Source: Datisca glomerata
Taxonomy: Eukaryota > Streptophyta > Magnoliopsida > Cucurbitales > Datiscaceae
Direction of reading: 5' to 3'
Assembly (NCBI GenBank): GCA_003255025.1
Contig: QANY01004802.1
Coordinates: forward strand, 930,372 to 994,371
DNA length: 64,000 nucleotides
Shown here: piece after piece, positions 46,900-58,603 of the stretch
How the letters are laid out: each line of letters opens with the position of its first letter
Position numbering within the stretch: the first letter of the stretch is position 1
Notes under the pieces: model-generated
The model's input: only the letters and a program-made list of their open reading frames with translations
Told to the model about the DNA's origin: nothing
Database searches by the model: none
Position numbers and translations under genes: made by a program

Positions 46900-48283
46900 G
46901 TTAATTCTCCGTAGGAAGCTCACCCTCGGGATCAACATGCTCTTTAGAATGGGGGACAAGCGACATACATGGAGGCTTATCAGTCTTGGTATCATGGTAA
47001 CCTGTCGTGTAGGCCATCTGCTCATACTAGTCGACCATGGCCTGGTACTCGGCTATAAGATCAACCTCTCATTCACTTGACTTAGCCAACATATCCTCGA
47101 CCTCGACCAACCTTTCCTCAACAATAGATAGGTTCTCCCCACTTATCTCGGTGGACCTCTCTGCCTCCCGCAAAGACCACTCGAGCTTCGACTACTTAGC
47201 CATGGTCGTTTCAAGTTTGGAAGTTAGATGGGCAACAACCCGTTGAAGGTTAACCTCCACCTTCTTGAGATCCTCCCGTTCAGGGAAACAACATCATAAG
47301 CTTTGGTGGTCTCCATCACCTTTTTCCTACACCAGCCTACCTCCTCCTTACCAGCATGAATATCTTCATGTAGCATGTATTGGTAAGTCATGGCATGTTC
47401 AAAAAGTGTTAGCCAAAATTAGGAAAAGATTTACCTAGAAAAAACATGGAAAGACAAGAATAAAAACTATCTGCATCAGAGCATGACTTATGTTGATGAC
47501 CTTATCATGAATAGATAGTTGGTGGAGTACAGAAGCATCCACCTCAGATATGATCCCCTTCGCAACCACGTACGAAGAATGTGAATCCTTCAAAAAGCTA
47601 ACATCAGCAGGAATCGACGGAGTCGCAGGGTATCGCCGCTACCGCCAGACAGCCGTCTCCTCAAACAGATGGGGAGAACCAGAGGGAGGGGAGACCAGCA
47701 TCATCACAGGTGAGGGGGGACGTGGTAGTCTCCCCCGCAGTAAGGGGAACCTCATCAGCAATGGGGAGATTAGTAATAGGGACAAGAAGATCGGGGACAT
47801 GAGGAGTAACATCCACTAAAAAGAGAACAGAAGAGTTAGCGTTCCCCATTTTGTGACGCTTACCCTCGCCAAGTACCTCCTATAAATTACTCTTCAGATG
47901 CTTAGACATCTCAAGCTCGTAGTACACAAAATGAAAAATCGCGTCCTGATCCTCTGCCTCTTCCTTAGTAGCTTCCCATTGAGCCTCATGCTCTCTTTCT
48001 TCCTGATCAAACCCCTCACATTCTTGTTTTGATTCTGAAGAATCAGAATAGCTTAACCAAATGATTTGATGGAAGGCGAGAACAAGGATCATAACAGAAT
48101 AGCCCGAGGAACTTCTATCGCAGAAGATGACGAGGCTACGGATTTAATAACAGGAATGGGCGGGATCGTGACTTCAATCTCTCTCCTTGGGTCGAGAAAA
48201 TCCCTCCAGTCCTATTCCAGACACTCATAGGTGACATAGGGTTGCACGACAACGTCTTTTGGGGTGAAAGATCTTTTGTTCAT
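46900..48283 (-). pseudogene. antisense reading frame in the Tat-like 3' region, decayed
   Basis: On the minus strand ATG at 48283-48281 opens MNKRSFTPKDVVVQPYVTYE, followed by a stop near 48215. Further open pieces follow: 48092-47880 (acidic, EEREHEAQWEATKEEAEDQ), 47849-47661 and, near 47250-47060, a heptad-like segment (SKLEWSLREAERSTEISGEN, then LSIVEERLVEVEDMLAK) that looks like a coiled coil. Grande-type Tat elements carry an antisense accessory gene in this place (gene 23, own promoter, nuclear protein). Position, strand and coiled-coil part fit, but homology was not tested. Confidence 0.5.
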
Positions 48284-49584
48284 ATTATTATCTGCAAAAA
48301 AATAGGTTAGAACTTAGAAAAGATAAACTCAAACAAATGAAAACAATAAAGTTAAAACAGTAGCATAAAAATAAAAGGAAAGGAGGGTTCCGACCACTTA
48401 CTCAATTCTCCCCAGATTCGGGGAACGACCAAGCGACCGTCATCACCCCAGCTTCCACCTACAAGGATCGTACCCTCCTCCCAGCCTTTGTACCCACTGG
48501 GGAGGTTAGTAACTAGTCATCCCTACTTCTCACTCACGCGGGGAGCAAGTAATAGGACAGTCCACACCTTTTCACTATGTACGCGGTTCAGATTTCATCT
48601 ACCCCTATATTGAAATTATGCCTCATATTAAGGGCTTCAATACCTAGAAGAACCCTATAAGTACTAGGGGGATATTGAGAAGGGGCGATGTTGAAAGTGT
48701 TAAAGAATTCTTGTAAAAGATGAGAGAATGGAAGCTTTAAACCTAATGCTATTTACATTAAGGCTAAAGAAATTTGGTAGGGAGGATTACAGGGGTAATA
48801 TTTATAGATTCCTTCTCCAAAACCACAGACTACGTCTGACGGGAAGGCACCCCTGTGAAGGGAAAGAAAGCAGTTAGATTCATTCCTATTCCTGACTAAA
48901 GGAACAGTCACCTTAAATGGGTCTTCCTCCATTACTACTGGAAGAAGGAATGCAAAATAGAAAAGATGAGAAGAAAGTAGGTAACGAAGACAAAAAAGGG
49001 AAGAAGGAAAAACTTACAAAAGATAGGAATGAGCATGAGAAAAAAAGAAATGAGGGAAACCTAGGTGATATAGGATACAGCCACCAAAAATAAGTTAAAA
49101 ATGTTTAATGGATAGGGAGATGAAAATACACCAGTTCAGAAAAAGGGGAAAGGAAAACAACGGACGTGTAGGGAAGAAACACAACGGAATAATTACTGCC
49201 AGTCTACTAAAACTAGCAAGACAATGACAACACGACAGCTGGAGAAGAGAAAACTTAACGGGATAGAAACATGCATGACGTAAGAACCATAAAATGAAGC
49301 AACGCATATGGGAAATGAAAAAATGAAGCCTACGCGCACGCATGTCGCGATAGGATAAAATGACATTAAGAACAATGAAATTTCTAAGGAGCGTGTCAAC
49401 AACCCTAGAAATGAGGCAATGATAGTATATCATCTCATTATTTAAATGCTTAACTTTTTCTTACGCAACACTTAATGTTTGTAGAATGAAAGATCCCAAA
49501 TTGATGAAAGTGGATCAAGAATAGCCGTTCTCCAAAAATGGGACGCGTACAGAGAGCATTCATTGCACATCGACGAGCATCGCT
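48284..49584. other. noncoding 3' region of the Tat-like element
   Basis: Could hold the promoter of the antisense frame (minus strand, about 48300-48600). No coding domain recognised; the minus-strand frames at 49193-49433 show no family features. Confidence 0.4.
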
Positions 49585-49599
49585 GAAGAACAATGGGGG
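49585..49599 (+). other. polypurine tract of the Tat-like element
   Basis: GAAGAACAATGGGGG directly precedes the 3' LTR, where second-strand synthesis would be primed. Confidence 0.55.
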
Positions 49600-50469
49600 T
49601 AAATTTACAGGTAAAAAATATTCGCTACCACGTGGACAAAGGGACCTACCTAGGACTCACAAAAAACGTCAGAAAAGTAGAAACGGGTGGCGGACCGAAG
49701 TCATGAGATATTCACAAATGGATGATCCTCACTTCAAGGATGGGAATTAACATCTTGAGAATGGGGGATCATCACTTCAAGAACGGGAACCATCATTTCA
49801 AGAAGGCGAACCAACATCTCGAGAACGGGGGATCGTCACTTTGAGAATGAGAACCATCATTTCAAGAACGGGAACCATCATCTCGAGAATGAGGGATCAT
49901 CACTTCAAGAATAAGATCCATCATTTCAAGAATGGGAACCATCATTTCAAGAATGGGGTCATCACCTCAAGGATGGGACAGAACATCAGAACGAGAAAAG
50001 GGTTCATACCGACAATCAAGTAGATGTGGTTGATTAGGTAAGCTGAGTGACCCGGACAAGACAGATTGGTAGGCCATCAAGTGACTCGGACTTATTGGCT
50101 CGAAACCACACGAAATCCTCAAGTGACAGTGATTGATGGGCGGTTGAGCGAGACAGATGGAAAATAAGGAAGAGAAAGGAACTCATATCGAGTAGAGAGG
50201 ATCCCCACGAACGGGTATTGTTCCTAGGCTTAATGAGTGCCTCATCTTATATTTATTATTTTAATCAAATCTATGCAACTAGAAAAGTCTTTATAAGACC
50301 AATGTATTCAATAAAACATGACATTCAAGGCAATCTAGACATAAATGACACAGTGCATCTACTCCTTATAATTTGCTACTATCATCATTTCCCTTTACCT
50401 CATTAATACTCATATAAGTTTATCCTTATCAATATTTTTCCCTTAATCTTGAATGATACTAGAAATACA
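49600..50469 (+). repeat. 3' LTR of the Tat-like element
   Basis: Counterpart of 39719-40571 including the 21-bp sub-repeats. The last 20 bases align poorly with the other LTR, so the right border is approximate. Confidence 0.78.
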
Positions 50470-50940
50470 AAATGCTCAACAGATTATGAGCCATCAATAC
50501 AAAAAACACAAAACTGCCTCAAACCAGAATTCCATTTAAGAAGATTATCCAGGTTTGAAAGCTTATTGTGGAGAGCAATCTGCGAGATAAAACTATACTT
50601 TGGAATATATTAGGGAAACCAAATCAATCTTTTCCATCTCTTAAGGGGTTTAGCAGCAGAAAGAACTTTGTAAGTGCTTTGAACAAAAAAATTACCATTT
50701 GATGAAGGTTTTCAAAACCACTTATCAGCTGATGTAGCCTGGCTTGTCACCCGTGGTCATGATTAAGTCTATAAGAATATTTATATTTGTATATCTCAAC
50801 ACAAGGGTTTTGTTGCTAACAGCCTGGAAAATATGGTTTGCAAGTAGCATAGGTCCATTTACAGACTTAAGTAAGCATCAAGATCATGAAACATCAAATT
50901 TGATCAAACAATCCAATCCTTTGATTTTGATCAGAATCAT
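50470..50940. other. unassigned spacer, probably transposon debris
   Basis: No recognisable domain, although it directly precedes a copia RT fragment on the same strand and may belong to it. Confidence 0.35.
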
Positions 50941-51100
50941 GATGAATCATGTGTGTACAAGCGAAAGGAAGGAAACATAATAGTATTCTTAGTTCTATAT
51001 GTATAGGACTTTCTCTTCATTAAGAATGACGTAGGATTAATTACAAATATAAAGTTGTGGTTGTCCAATAAGATGGAATTTATTTGTAAAGGCAAATTCC
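50941..51100 (+). pseudogene. copia reverse transcriptase fragment around the YxDD box
   Basis: Plus-strand translation gives ESCVYKRKEGN, VVFLVLYV, then a stop where the first Asp of the catalytic box is expected, followed by FLFIKNDVG and LITNIKLWLSNKMEF. This is the palm of copia reverse transcriptase, frame-shifted once and inactive. It ends where a minus-strand copia fragment starts. Confidence 0.65.
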
Positions 51101-51310
51101 ACCTTCTCGTTTATGACTCACTTCTACTTGTAAACCCATTTGCACCCAATGAATTTAACCCTTTCGAGTGCCCGAAAGGGTGCGGGTGCTTGTAAAGCTC
51201 ACATACTCTATCAAAGAACATGAAATTCATCTCAGATTCCATCACTTTCTGACAATAATCTACATCAGCATCCTCTATAGCCTCATTATAGTTCTAGAAG
51301 GTTTAAGTAT
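51101..51310 (-). pseudogene. copia reverse transcriptase fragment, N-terminal part, opposite strand
   Basis: Minus-strand translation gives EAIEDADVDYCQKVMESEMN and then VCELYKHP and GANGFTSR, the beginning of the copia RT domain, with a shift around a perfect 8-bp inverted repeat (51159-51180). It lies tail-to-tail with the neighbouring palm fragment, so one piece has been inverted. Confidence 0.55.
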
Positions 51311-52439
51311 GTTCCTTATCTTTTTTTTTTGCAAGCAGTCTGGATAATTATTTTGGCTTAGATGCGACCTTGTTGGAGGAGTAAATCACTAGATGGTTCC
51401 TTGCCTACACAAAAAGAAAGATTAAAAATCTCTACTCCTAAATTTATCTTTTACTTCTTTTGTGTAAAATATATGAAAATAAAGAAACTTTAGTGTTTTT
51501 TATGGTAAACGTAGAGATTGAATAGTAATTTTAATGTCATTATGAACATTATCATGGATAGACTTTAAATGAACGGGATTTCCCTAATTTTGATGTGAAT
51601 AGATATCTCCAAACTCGGGGGGGGGGGGGGGTGTCTACACCATGTGAAGAATTTGTCGCAGCAAAAATCGCCGCTTCCTAAAATTTATTTTTTAAACAAT
51701 CTAATATATGCTATAAATGAATCTAGATATTATATCTTTGACAGGTGAATCACAAAAATCAAATTTTTTTTTCATGTAAAGATTTGAGCCTGAATACACC
51801 TAAATCGATCTCTCAATCTCGCGCCAAAAGCCCAAGTAGTTGTCGACCACTTCACCATGCCATATGTATGTTGCTGTCATGTCCACTGTGAATCACCATG
51901 TACGACATCCATGTAAAACACCCATATATTCGTATCAACACCTTAGGATCATTTTCATCATTCCGTGGATTGTCAACTATCGATTAATGTGTTGGCACTC
52001 AAGAAAAGGTATCACTTTTCTTCTCTCAAATTTTTGGTTAGAGAGAGAGTGTCTCTCTTGAATTTCCTCTTCTCTTAACCAATGACATCCATAGACTTAG
52101 ACCTAATCTGAAAGAAACCTTTTATATATAGTAATATCCAACGTCTAGGATTCAGAGATCAAGCATAGCTAAAAATTAGTTCCAAAAATTATATCTTTAG
52201 TTAAAACTAATTAAATTAATTTTAATTAATAATTATCATTACTTAAAATATGATCGAACGGTTGATTTTTATGTATATTTTTCCTATCAGTTCGGTCACG
52301 ACCATATCTATAATTCATATACTAGCTTGATGATCATAAGGATAGATATATTTTTGGCTAAATAATTAATAAAATTCACTGATTAAACTCATGATAAAAT
52401 TTATTGATTATTAGTACCGATTGATTCCACTATAAAATT
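51311..52439. other. AT-rich spacer
   Basis: No gene recognised; includes the poly(G) run. Confidence 0.4.
51617..51631 (+). repeat. poly(G) run of 15
   Basis: Fifteen consecutive G in otherwise AT-rich sequence. Homopolymers of this kind are prone to length errors. Confidence 0.9.
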
Positions 52440-52920
52440 GTAACTAAACTTCAAAAATATTTTATATTATTCGATATAATTATCCTCGACCTACAAATCA
52501 TTATGTATCCCCTTCATAATATAACATTGTGTATAATTAGATGAAGTAATATCGAACTAATTAATATATCTCTTATTCTTTAATTTTCATGTCTCATTCT
52601 ACTTATCAACCGTTATAATATCCTTACTTGATGCCTCAAGTAAAATTATCAAATGTCTGATAAACCATTAAAGATACAAAGTACTTAGATTTCTATTATC
52701 ACGTAGACGGATTTTGTTAAAGAGTATTATGTCACTTATTTAAAAGTATTGATATGCCAGAGGGGGATGAATTGGATGATCGTGTTCAAATTAAAAAATT
52801 TTCTCACTGAAGTAGAGAGTGAATGTTCAGGAATGTAATCCAAACTTTAAAGGGTTTAAGGCTTGAAAAGATAAATAAATAAGTAATAGAGAAAAGCGTT
52901 AAAGTAAATAATGCTTGCGA
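52440..52920. repeat. copia-LTR-like segment, copy 1
   Basis: Contains TTATATTATTCGATATAATT, ATCCTCGACCTA, GATAAACCATTA and a GAATTGGATGATCGTGTTC block, all shared with 54150-54700 but in a different order. Probably LTR or leader sequence of a copia element, the gag remnant of which lies between the two copies. Confidence 0.55.
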
Positions 52921-53699
52921 TAATGTAAATGCAAAAATTTAAAGCAAGTAAATAAAATAAATTACAGAAACATAAACTGCGAAAATAAGTGTAGAAAACT
53001 AAGATGCAAACGTAAATGGCAAGAAATAAAAAGAGAAGAAGGAGAAGATAGGCACATGACATTTTCATGTGGCTTAAGAAATATTTTCCCTACGTCCATG
53101 CTCAAAGGCTCTCCTTGGATATTGTAATCACATAATCTTCTTAAGGGTGAAAACCAAACCTTACAGGCACATTTAGCTTATGATTTTCAACTAAACCTCA
53201 CAAAGCTACATGTTTTGAGATTAAGTAATATCTTATAATAACTATTTCAAAGGAGTAGAATCTTCAATCTAAGCTCACAAAATATTATCTTGCTCCCTCA
53301 AAAAATTTGCAAGTATAAAACTCAAAATATTAAGAGAGATTTAGGAGAGTTTTGGAAGAGTCTCTAGGCTATGGATTATATCTTATGAAGTGAAAGTGGT
53401 GTATTCATAGAGGAAAGTGTAGTTAGGGTTTAGGAAAGAAAATAATTTTGAATTTAGACACTTAGATTGTGATTTTGAAAAACACTTGGATTAATAGTGT
53501 AGACTTTTGGTTCCTTCATCTACCAAACGAAATTTTTTTTACGCTTTATATATAATTAGACAAAAATATTTCTAAAAAGTTACTCTATACTTTTTATCAA
53601 CAAAGTTGAATGCTAAGTAGATTATGTTTTAGACCTACTACAAATAGAAACTTATCTATAGTATGAGAGGAGTCATTTCTTACTGAGTCAATACCAATG
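52921..53699. other. transposon-derived noncoding sequence
   Basis: No coding domain. It carries sequence typical of LTR-type repeats but could not be assigned further. Confidence 0.35.
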
Positions 53700-54150
53700 A
53701 TTTTTTTTCTTTCTTATCATCTCCAAAGGTGAATGTCTTTTCCTTCAACAAATTTAAGTGAGTTTTGATTTATCACCGATCATGTGTTTCAAGCATCCAT
53801 TATTAAGTTTCAATTTATCTTTCTTCTTCAATGATATCTTAGAATCTTCTAGTGCAATAAAATACATGTTTGCAACTTCCTCTTTTTCATCATCCCTAGT
53901 TGAGATACCATCGAAGAAGAAATATTCATTTTATCTTTCTTCTTCAATGGTATCTCATCTTCTAGCGCCATAAAACGCATGTTTGCAACTTCCTCGTCTT
54001 CACCTTGACACATATGTCTCAAGGTGAGTCGCTATCATCAGTCTCATCCTAAATTACCTTGCATGATCTTATTTTGAACTTATTTGTGGCATTACTTAGA
54101 TTTGGACAATTGGCTTTGATGTGTCTGGGTTTTTTGCATTCATAGCAAGG
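53700..54150 (-). pseudogene. copia gag C-terminus with zinc knuckle
   Basis: Minus strand, 54146-54105: CYECKKPRHIKANCPN with perfect C-x2-C-x4-H-x4-C spacing, a retroviral-type zinc knuckle. It continues with SNATNKFK and DETDDSDSP, then a stop. A stretch of about 67 bp is present twice within it (about 53815-53881 and 53931-53995). Remaining gag sequence is lost. Confidence 0.65.
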
Positions 54151-54700
54151 TAAATTGGATGATCATGTTCAAATTATAAACTTTTTGCACCAATTATATG
54201 ATCAATATGATAACCTAAGAGAGGGTAAATTGGATTATCGTGTTCAAATTATAAACTTTTTGCACTCAATTAGAAAATGAATGTTCAAGAATAACCTCCA
54301 AAATTTCACGAGTTTAACAATTGAAAAGATAAATAAATAAGCAATATATAAAAGTGTCAAAGTAAATAGTACTTACAATTAATTCCACTAAAACTTGTAA
54401 TTGATCTATGATCGTATTTTACATTATTCGATGTATTTATCCTCGACCTATTTTGCCTCTCCATAATAGAGCACCGTATATAATTAGTTGAAGTACTATC
54501 AAACTAATGTATACACATCTTCTTCCTTAAGTTCAAAATCTCATTCTAGTTATCAACCATGATAATTTTTATACTTGATGCTTTATGTAAAATGATCAAA
54601 TCTCTAATAAACCATTAGAGTTACTAAGTCCTTAGATTGCTATGATCACATAAACGGATTCTGTTAGGAGATATGATGTCATTTACTTAAACGTGTTCAT
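54151..54700. repeat. copia-LTR-like segment, copy 2
   Basis: Partner of 52440-52920. The GTAAATTGGATTATCGTGTTC block comes first (54150-54390, itself duplicated at its start) and the ATCCTCGACCTA/ATAAACCATTA block second (54400-54690), the reverse of the order in copy 1. Confidence 0.55.
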
Positions 54701-55692
54701 GAACTCTATTATTGAGAATTTATGCATCATCACTATCTAACAACTAAGTCATTCAAACTACATATGCATTTTGAACCATAGAATCTGAACCATAGCAGAT
54801 AAAAAAATTGAGACATTATATATAAATCCATAACTCTTTCAAAATTAAAAGTACTCATAATATAATAGCAATGAATTATAATTTTCTTAAGATAATACTT
54901 TACTACAAATCAAACTCTTTAATCCTTTCAATGATTCCAAATGCACTAAAATATGAACCAGGTAATCTACCTAATGATCAAGGTAACTCATGCTATAAAT
55001 AGAGTTGATGTATGGTAATCTTTTCTTAGTAAAGCGTCCAACTTCACTAAAATGTGAGAATTAGTATTTTCGAGTCATCAAAACTCTTGATTAAATACAA
55101 TTTTCTTTTGAAGTAAACTCCGTATGACTCATAAATCAAGTACTAAATTCTTGTGGACCTTTTATAAGAAAGAATGAGTTACATGCAATATAAGAATAGA
55201 CATTTTATTTCATTTTATTTTTTTCAAATAAATGTCTTGATAAAAAAAATAGAATTCATGTACTTTGAGGGCATAATCTCTAACAAATTGTCCTTGGTGG
55301 CTAGAGTTTTTGTGTGTTTGTTTTTTGGCCTCTTTGAGGCTAATCTTCCTTTTCTATGACCCCTGGAGTGTGCATATTGTATTTTCTAGGACAATAAAAG
55401 TCACAAACTTGCAATCGTTATCAACATACAATGAGGGTGAAACTTAACAAGACCCTATAGAGCAGCTTTAGGTATGATATAATTACTATAATTATATTCT
55501 TATCAACATAATTACTATAATATAAAAAATAGTATAATATACAATATTATAAATAGTAGATTGTACTATATTATTATTGTACTTTTTGTATTAATATAAT
55601 ATTATTTAATACATTTTCTTAATAAAGTGCTCAAAGAAATTATATAACATTTCCTAAATATGGTAATGATACATTACTCTGATTTGAAAACA
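54701..55692. other. AT-rich spacer
   Basis: Very AT-rich, particularly 55470-55660 (ATAATATTATTT-like). No gene. Confidence 0.4.
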
Positions 55693-56608
55693 CTAGTCAA
55701 TTGTACGTGTATTTGCACGTGTTGAAGAAATCAACAATAAATAATATGTATAAAAATACGAATAGGATTACATATAAAAGTGTTTGATCACCTTCTGACA
55801 TGTTATGACAAATCTAAGAATTCAATCTACGAAAAGTTTGTGATATTTTTTTTGTTAAATGTTTTGTGTTGCTATAAAAAGTTAATAGTTTTTAACTAAT
55901 ATCTCAGTTTGGCATATTCCTAGATATTGCAGTTTCATTGTTGATAGTATTGCGAAGCTCCCCTCTGTTTTGGTTCTTTGCCGTATTTGGTTTGATGTGA
56001 TTCCTCCTGGTATTTTGATTTGATGCTTATATTGATTCTTGATAATTAGTTTTCTTATTAATATTTTGTTGATGAATTTTATTCCCTCAAAAAAGTTAAA
56101 AAGATTTGAACTATTAATCTCAATATTAAATTACCACTTATACGATTTTTTGATGTAATTCGATCTATTTAAACTAATTTATTTCTGAATTTTTTATAAC
56201 TCATATATTTTTAATAATTGAAATAGTAAATGTGATTTTGGTAAAGAGACTATCATGAGACGTATCAATTCAGAATTCTATATAATAGTGACGGCATGTG
56301 TAAACAAATGTTATCTCCTATTAGTCTCATTTATATATACTATAGACTTAAAAAAGGTAAAAAAAAATTAAATACTAATTTCAATATCAAATTATTCACT
56401 TATCCATTTTTTAACAAGATTCGATCTATTAAAACTAATTTGTCTCTTCATTTTTTAAAACTAATATGTTGTTAATAATTGATATGATAAATGTGATTTT
56501 GGTAGAGAGAATACCAAAAGACTTATCAATTTGAAATTTTATATAATAATAAGAGCAATTTGTGTCCAAAAAAATTTCTCCCCTAAGTTCATTTAGAAGT
56601 AGTAGTGT
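55693..56608 (-). mobile_element. Helitron C, non-autonomous, sister of Helitron B
   Basis: Ends CTAG on the minus strand at 55693, before a host T, and begins with ACACTACTACTTCTAAATG at 56608 (the expected leading T is mutated to A). It matches Helitron B across about 915 bp with many substitutions and small indels, and is noncoding. A GTGCAAATACACGT element precedes the end, a decayed version of the hairpin in B. Confidence 0.75.
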
Positions 56609-57737
56609 TTATGACATTTTTTTCCGGTAAATAAAGCATTATGACATTATTCTACTTTCCAGTAATGTTAATACTGTGACAGTCTTCAAAACTTGTTTTT
56701 CCATACATGATAATATTCTTGTCATGTCACACTATTATGTTTTCACATTACCATTCAAGGAACACACCCTAGATATGCCGCTTTTGATGGTTGGTGGTTA
56801 AGTTATATGTACCTTGTTTTGGGGAATGTAAATTTTTAAGATGAATGTGGGTTCTTATTTTCAAGAATGTTTAATTTCTTGCTAGAAGGTTTAACATATG
56901 TTTGCATAATCTTAGTTGTTACAAGGATCTTCTAAGTCTAATATAGTCACCAGGCTACCCTTTTTAACTGTTGCCTACTTCATTTGAAGTGACACATTGT
57001 ATTAGATAACATGTTTTGAAGCTGTTTACATTGAAGGTTCATCTTAGAAGAATATTAAGTTGGGGGTTGGGAGAGACTAGGGAGAAGGAAAGAGTTGTGA
57101 CGTTGTATCTTGTCTGTTAATAATTGAGTGGAGGAAATCTTGTTAATGGACTATCTTTGTACTTTTTCTAGGTATGGATGGGGAGACTGGATTAGGAAAT
57201 AGTTAGTGAAAATCAGTTTGTATTATCATCAGGGGTGAAGTCGGGACTCAAGTTCAATAGAGTCACTGGGTGACTCTAGGATGGAACGTAGCTCTAGGAT
57301 GCAAATTAAGCCACAATTATCTTCAAAATCTAACACGGATATCCTCCTTCACTAGATCCAACTGTTCATGATTTTTAATCAGAACTTGTTTTCAAAGCAT
57401 AAGTGCCATATCTGCAAGGAAAATTATGTTTTAGCATGTAATTCCAATTTACCAAGCTCATTGTAACGAGATTTATGATGAAATTCTTAAATTATGATAT
57501 CATGGTATTTTATCTTAAATTGTTGTATGATAAATTGCATTTTGTAAAAAAGAAAACAAAAAATGTTCGCATCCCAAATCCTAAAAGTAGAGTTAAAAAA
57601 AATATATTCAAAATTGTAATGAACAATGGATGTTCTGATAGTACAAGCTTACAGTTGACAACAAGAAACTAGTTACAATATGAACTAACACCTGATCATA
57701 CTAAGACCACTATTTACAGATAAAATTCAATTAATAT
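56609..57737. other. spacer
   Basis: No gene recognised. It contains a perfect GAGTCAC-TGG-GTGACTC inverted repeat at 57260-57276. Confidence 0.4.
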
Positions 57738-58467
57738 GGTTAAATCGAACCCGAATTGAGTCGAGGTCGAAGCTAGGTGTCAGCACCTAGTCCATTTCTG
57801 TTTCAAATATCTACGGCTAAATCAAACCCGAATTGAGTCGAGGTCGAAGCCTGTGTCTATCCAGGTCCGTTTTCCTTTCAAATATCTACGGTTGAATAGA
57901 ACCCGACTTGGTCACAGTCGAAACTCGGCGTCAGCGCCTGGTCCGTTTCAATTAATATGGTTAAATCGAACCCGAATTGAGTCGAGGTCAACGGCCGGTG
58001 TCAGCTCTGGGTCCATTTCTTTTTCAATTAATGTGGTTAAATCGAACCCGAATTGAGTCGAGGTCGAAGCCTGCATCCATCCACGTCCATTTTCCCTTTA
58101 AAATATCTTCGGTTAAATTGAACCCGACTTGATCGCGGTCGAAGTCCGGTGTCGCCACCTGGTCCATTTCTGTTTCAAATATCTATGGTTAAATCGAATC
58201 CGCACTAAGTCGAGGTTGAAGCCTGCATCCATCCAGGTTCATTTTCCTTTCAAATATCTTCGGTTAAATCAAACCTGACTTGGTCGCGGTCGAAGCCCGG
58301 TGTCAGCGCCTGGTCCATTTCAATATCTCTGGTTAAATCGAACCCTCACTGAGTCAAGGTTGAAGCCTGCATCCATCCAGGTCCGTTTCCTTTCAAATAT
58401 CTCAGTTAAATCGAACACGCATTGAGCGAGGTCAAAGTCTGTGTCCATCCAGGTCCATTTCGCTCTC
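57738..58467 (+). repeat. tandem array of about 73 bp, ten copies, two alternating subtypes
   Basis: Each unit starts GGTTAAATCGAACCCGAATT and contains GAGTCGAGGTCGAAG. One subtype continues GTGTCAGCGCCTGGTCC, the other GCATCCATCCAGGTCC, and they mostly alternate, giving a higher-order dimer of about 150 bp. Unit lengths vary from about 69 to 81 bp. It sits just upstream of a polypurine tract and LTR-like block. Confidence 0.92.
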
Positions 58468-58591
58468 ATTCCATCTCATAGAGCCTTATTTAGTCGAGGT
58501 TTCTATTCCCTATTTCATATATTATTTTCTTGTACTGATCAAAATACTTATCTACACCTTTGTACACCTTCTGAGATCAGAAGCGTGCTCA

Positions 58592-58603
58592 AATGGGGGC
58601 AGG
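58592..58603 (+). other. polypurine-tract-like sequence
   Basis: AATGGGGGCAGG directly before TGCAGATACCG, the presumed LTR start at 58604. Confidence 0.45.

Larger units (their letters stand above)
39719..50469 (+). mobile_element. Tat-lineage Ty3/gypsy retrotransposon, nearly full length, decayed
   Basis: Two LTRs of about 850-870 bp (39719-40571 and about 49600-50469) flank, in order: primer-binding-like site, gag, protease, reverse transcriptase, RNase H, a second RNase H of archaeal type, integrase, a 59-bp tandem array, an antisense coding region and a polypurine tract. The second RNase H, a long 3' region and an antisense gene are known features of the Tat lineage (for example Grande-like elements). 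LTRs differ by roughly 8% by eye over their last 240 bases, so the insertion is not recent. Many stops and shifts. Confidence 0.85.

Noticed and set aside
51617..51631. Poly(G) run as a G-quadruplex regulator
   Set aside because: A single isolated homopolymer without loops or neighbouring gene; could also be a sequencing length artefact.
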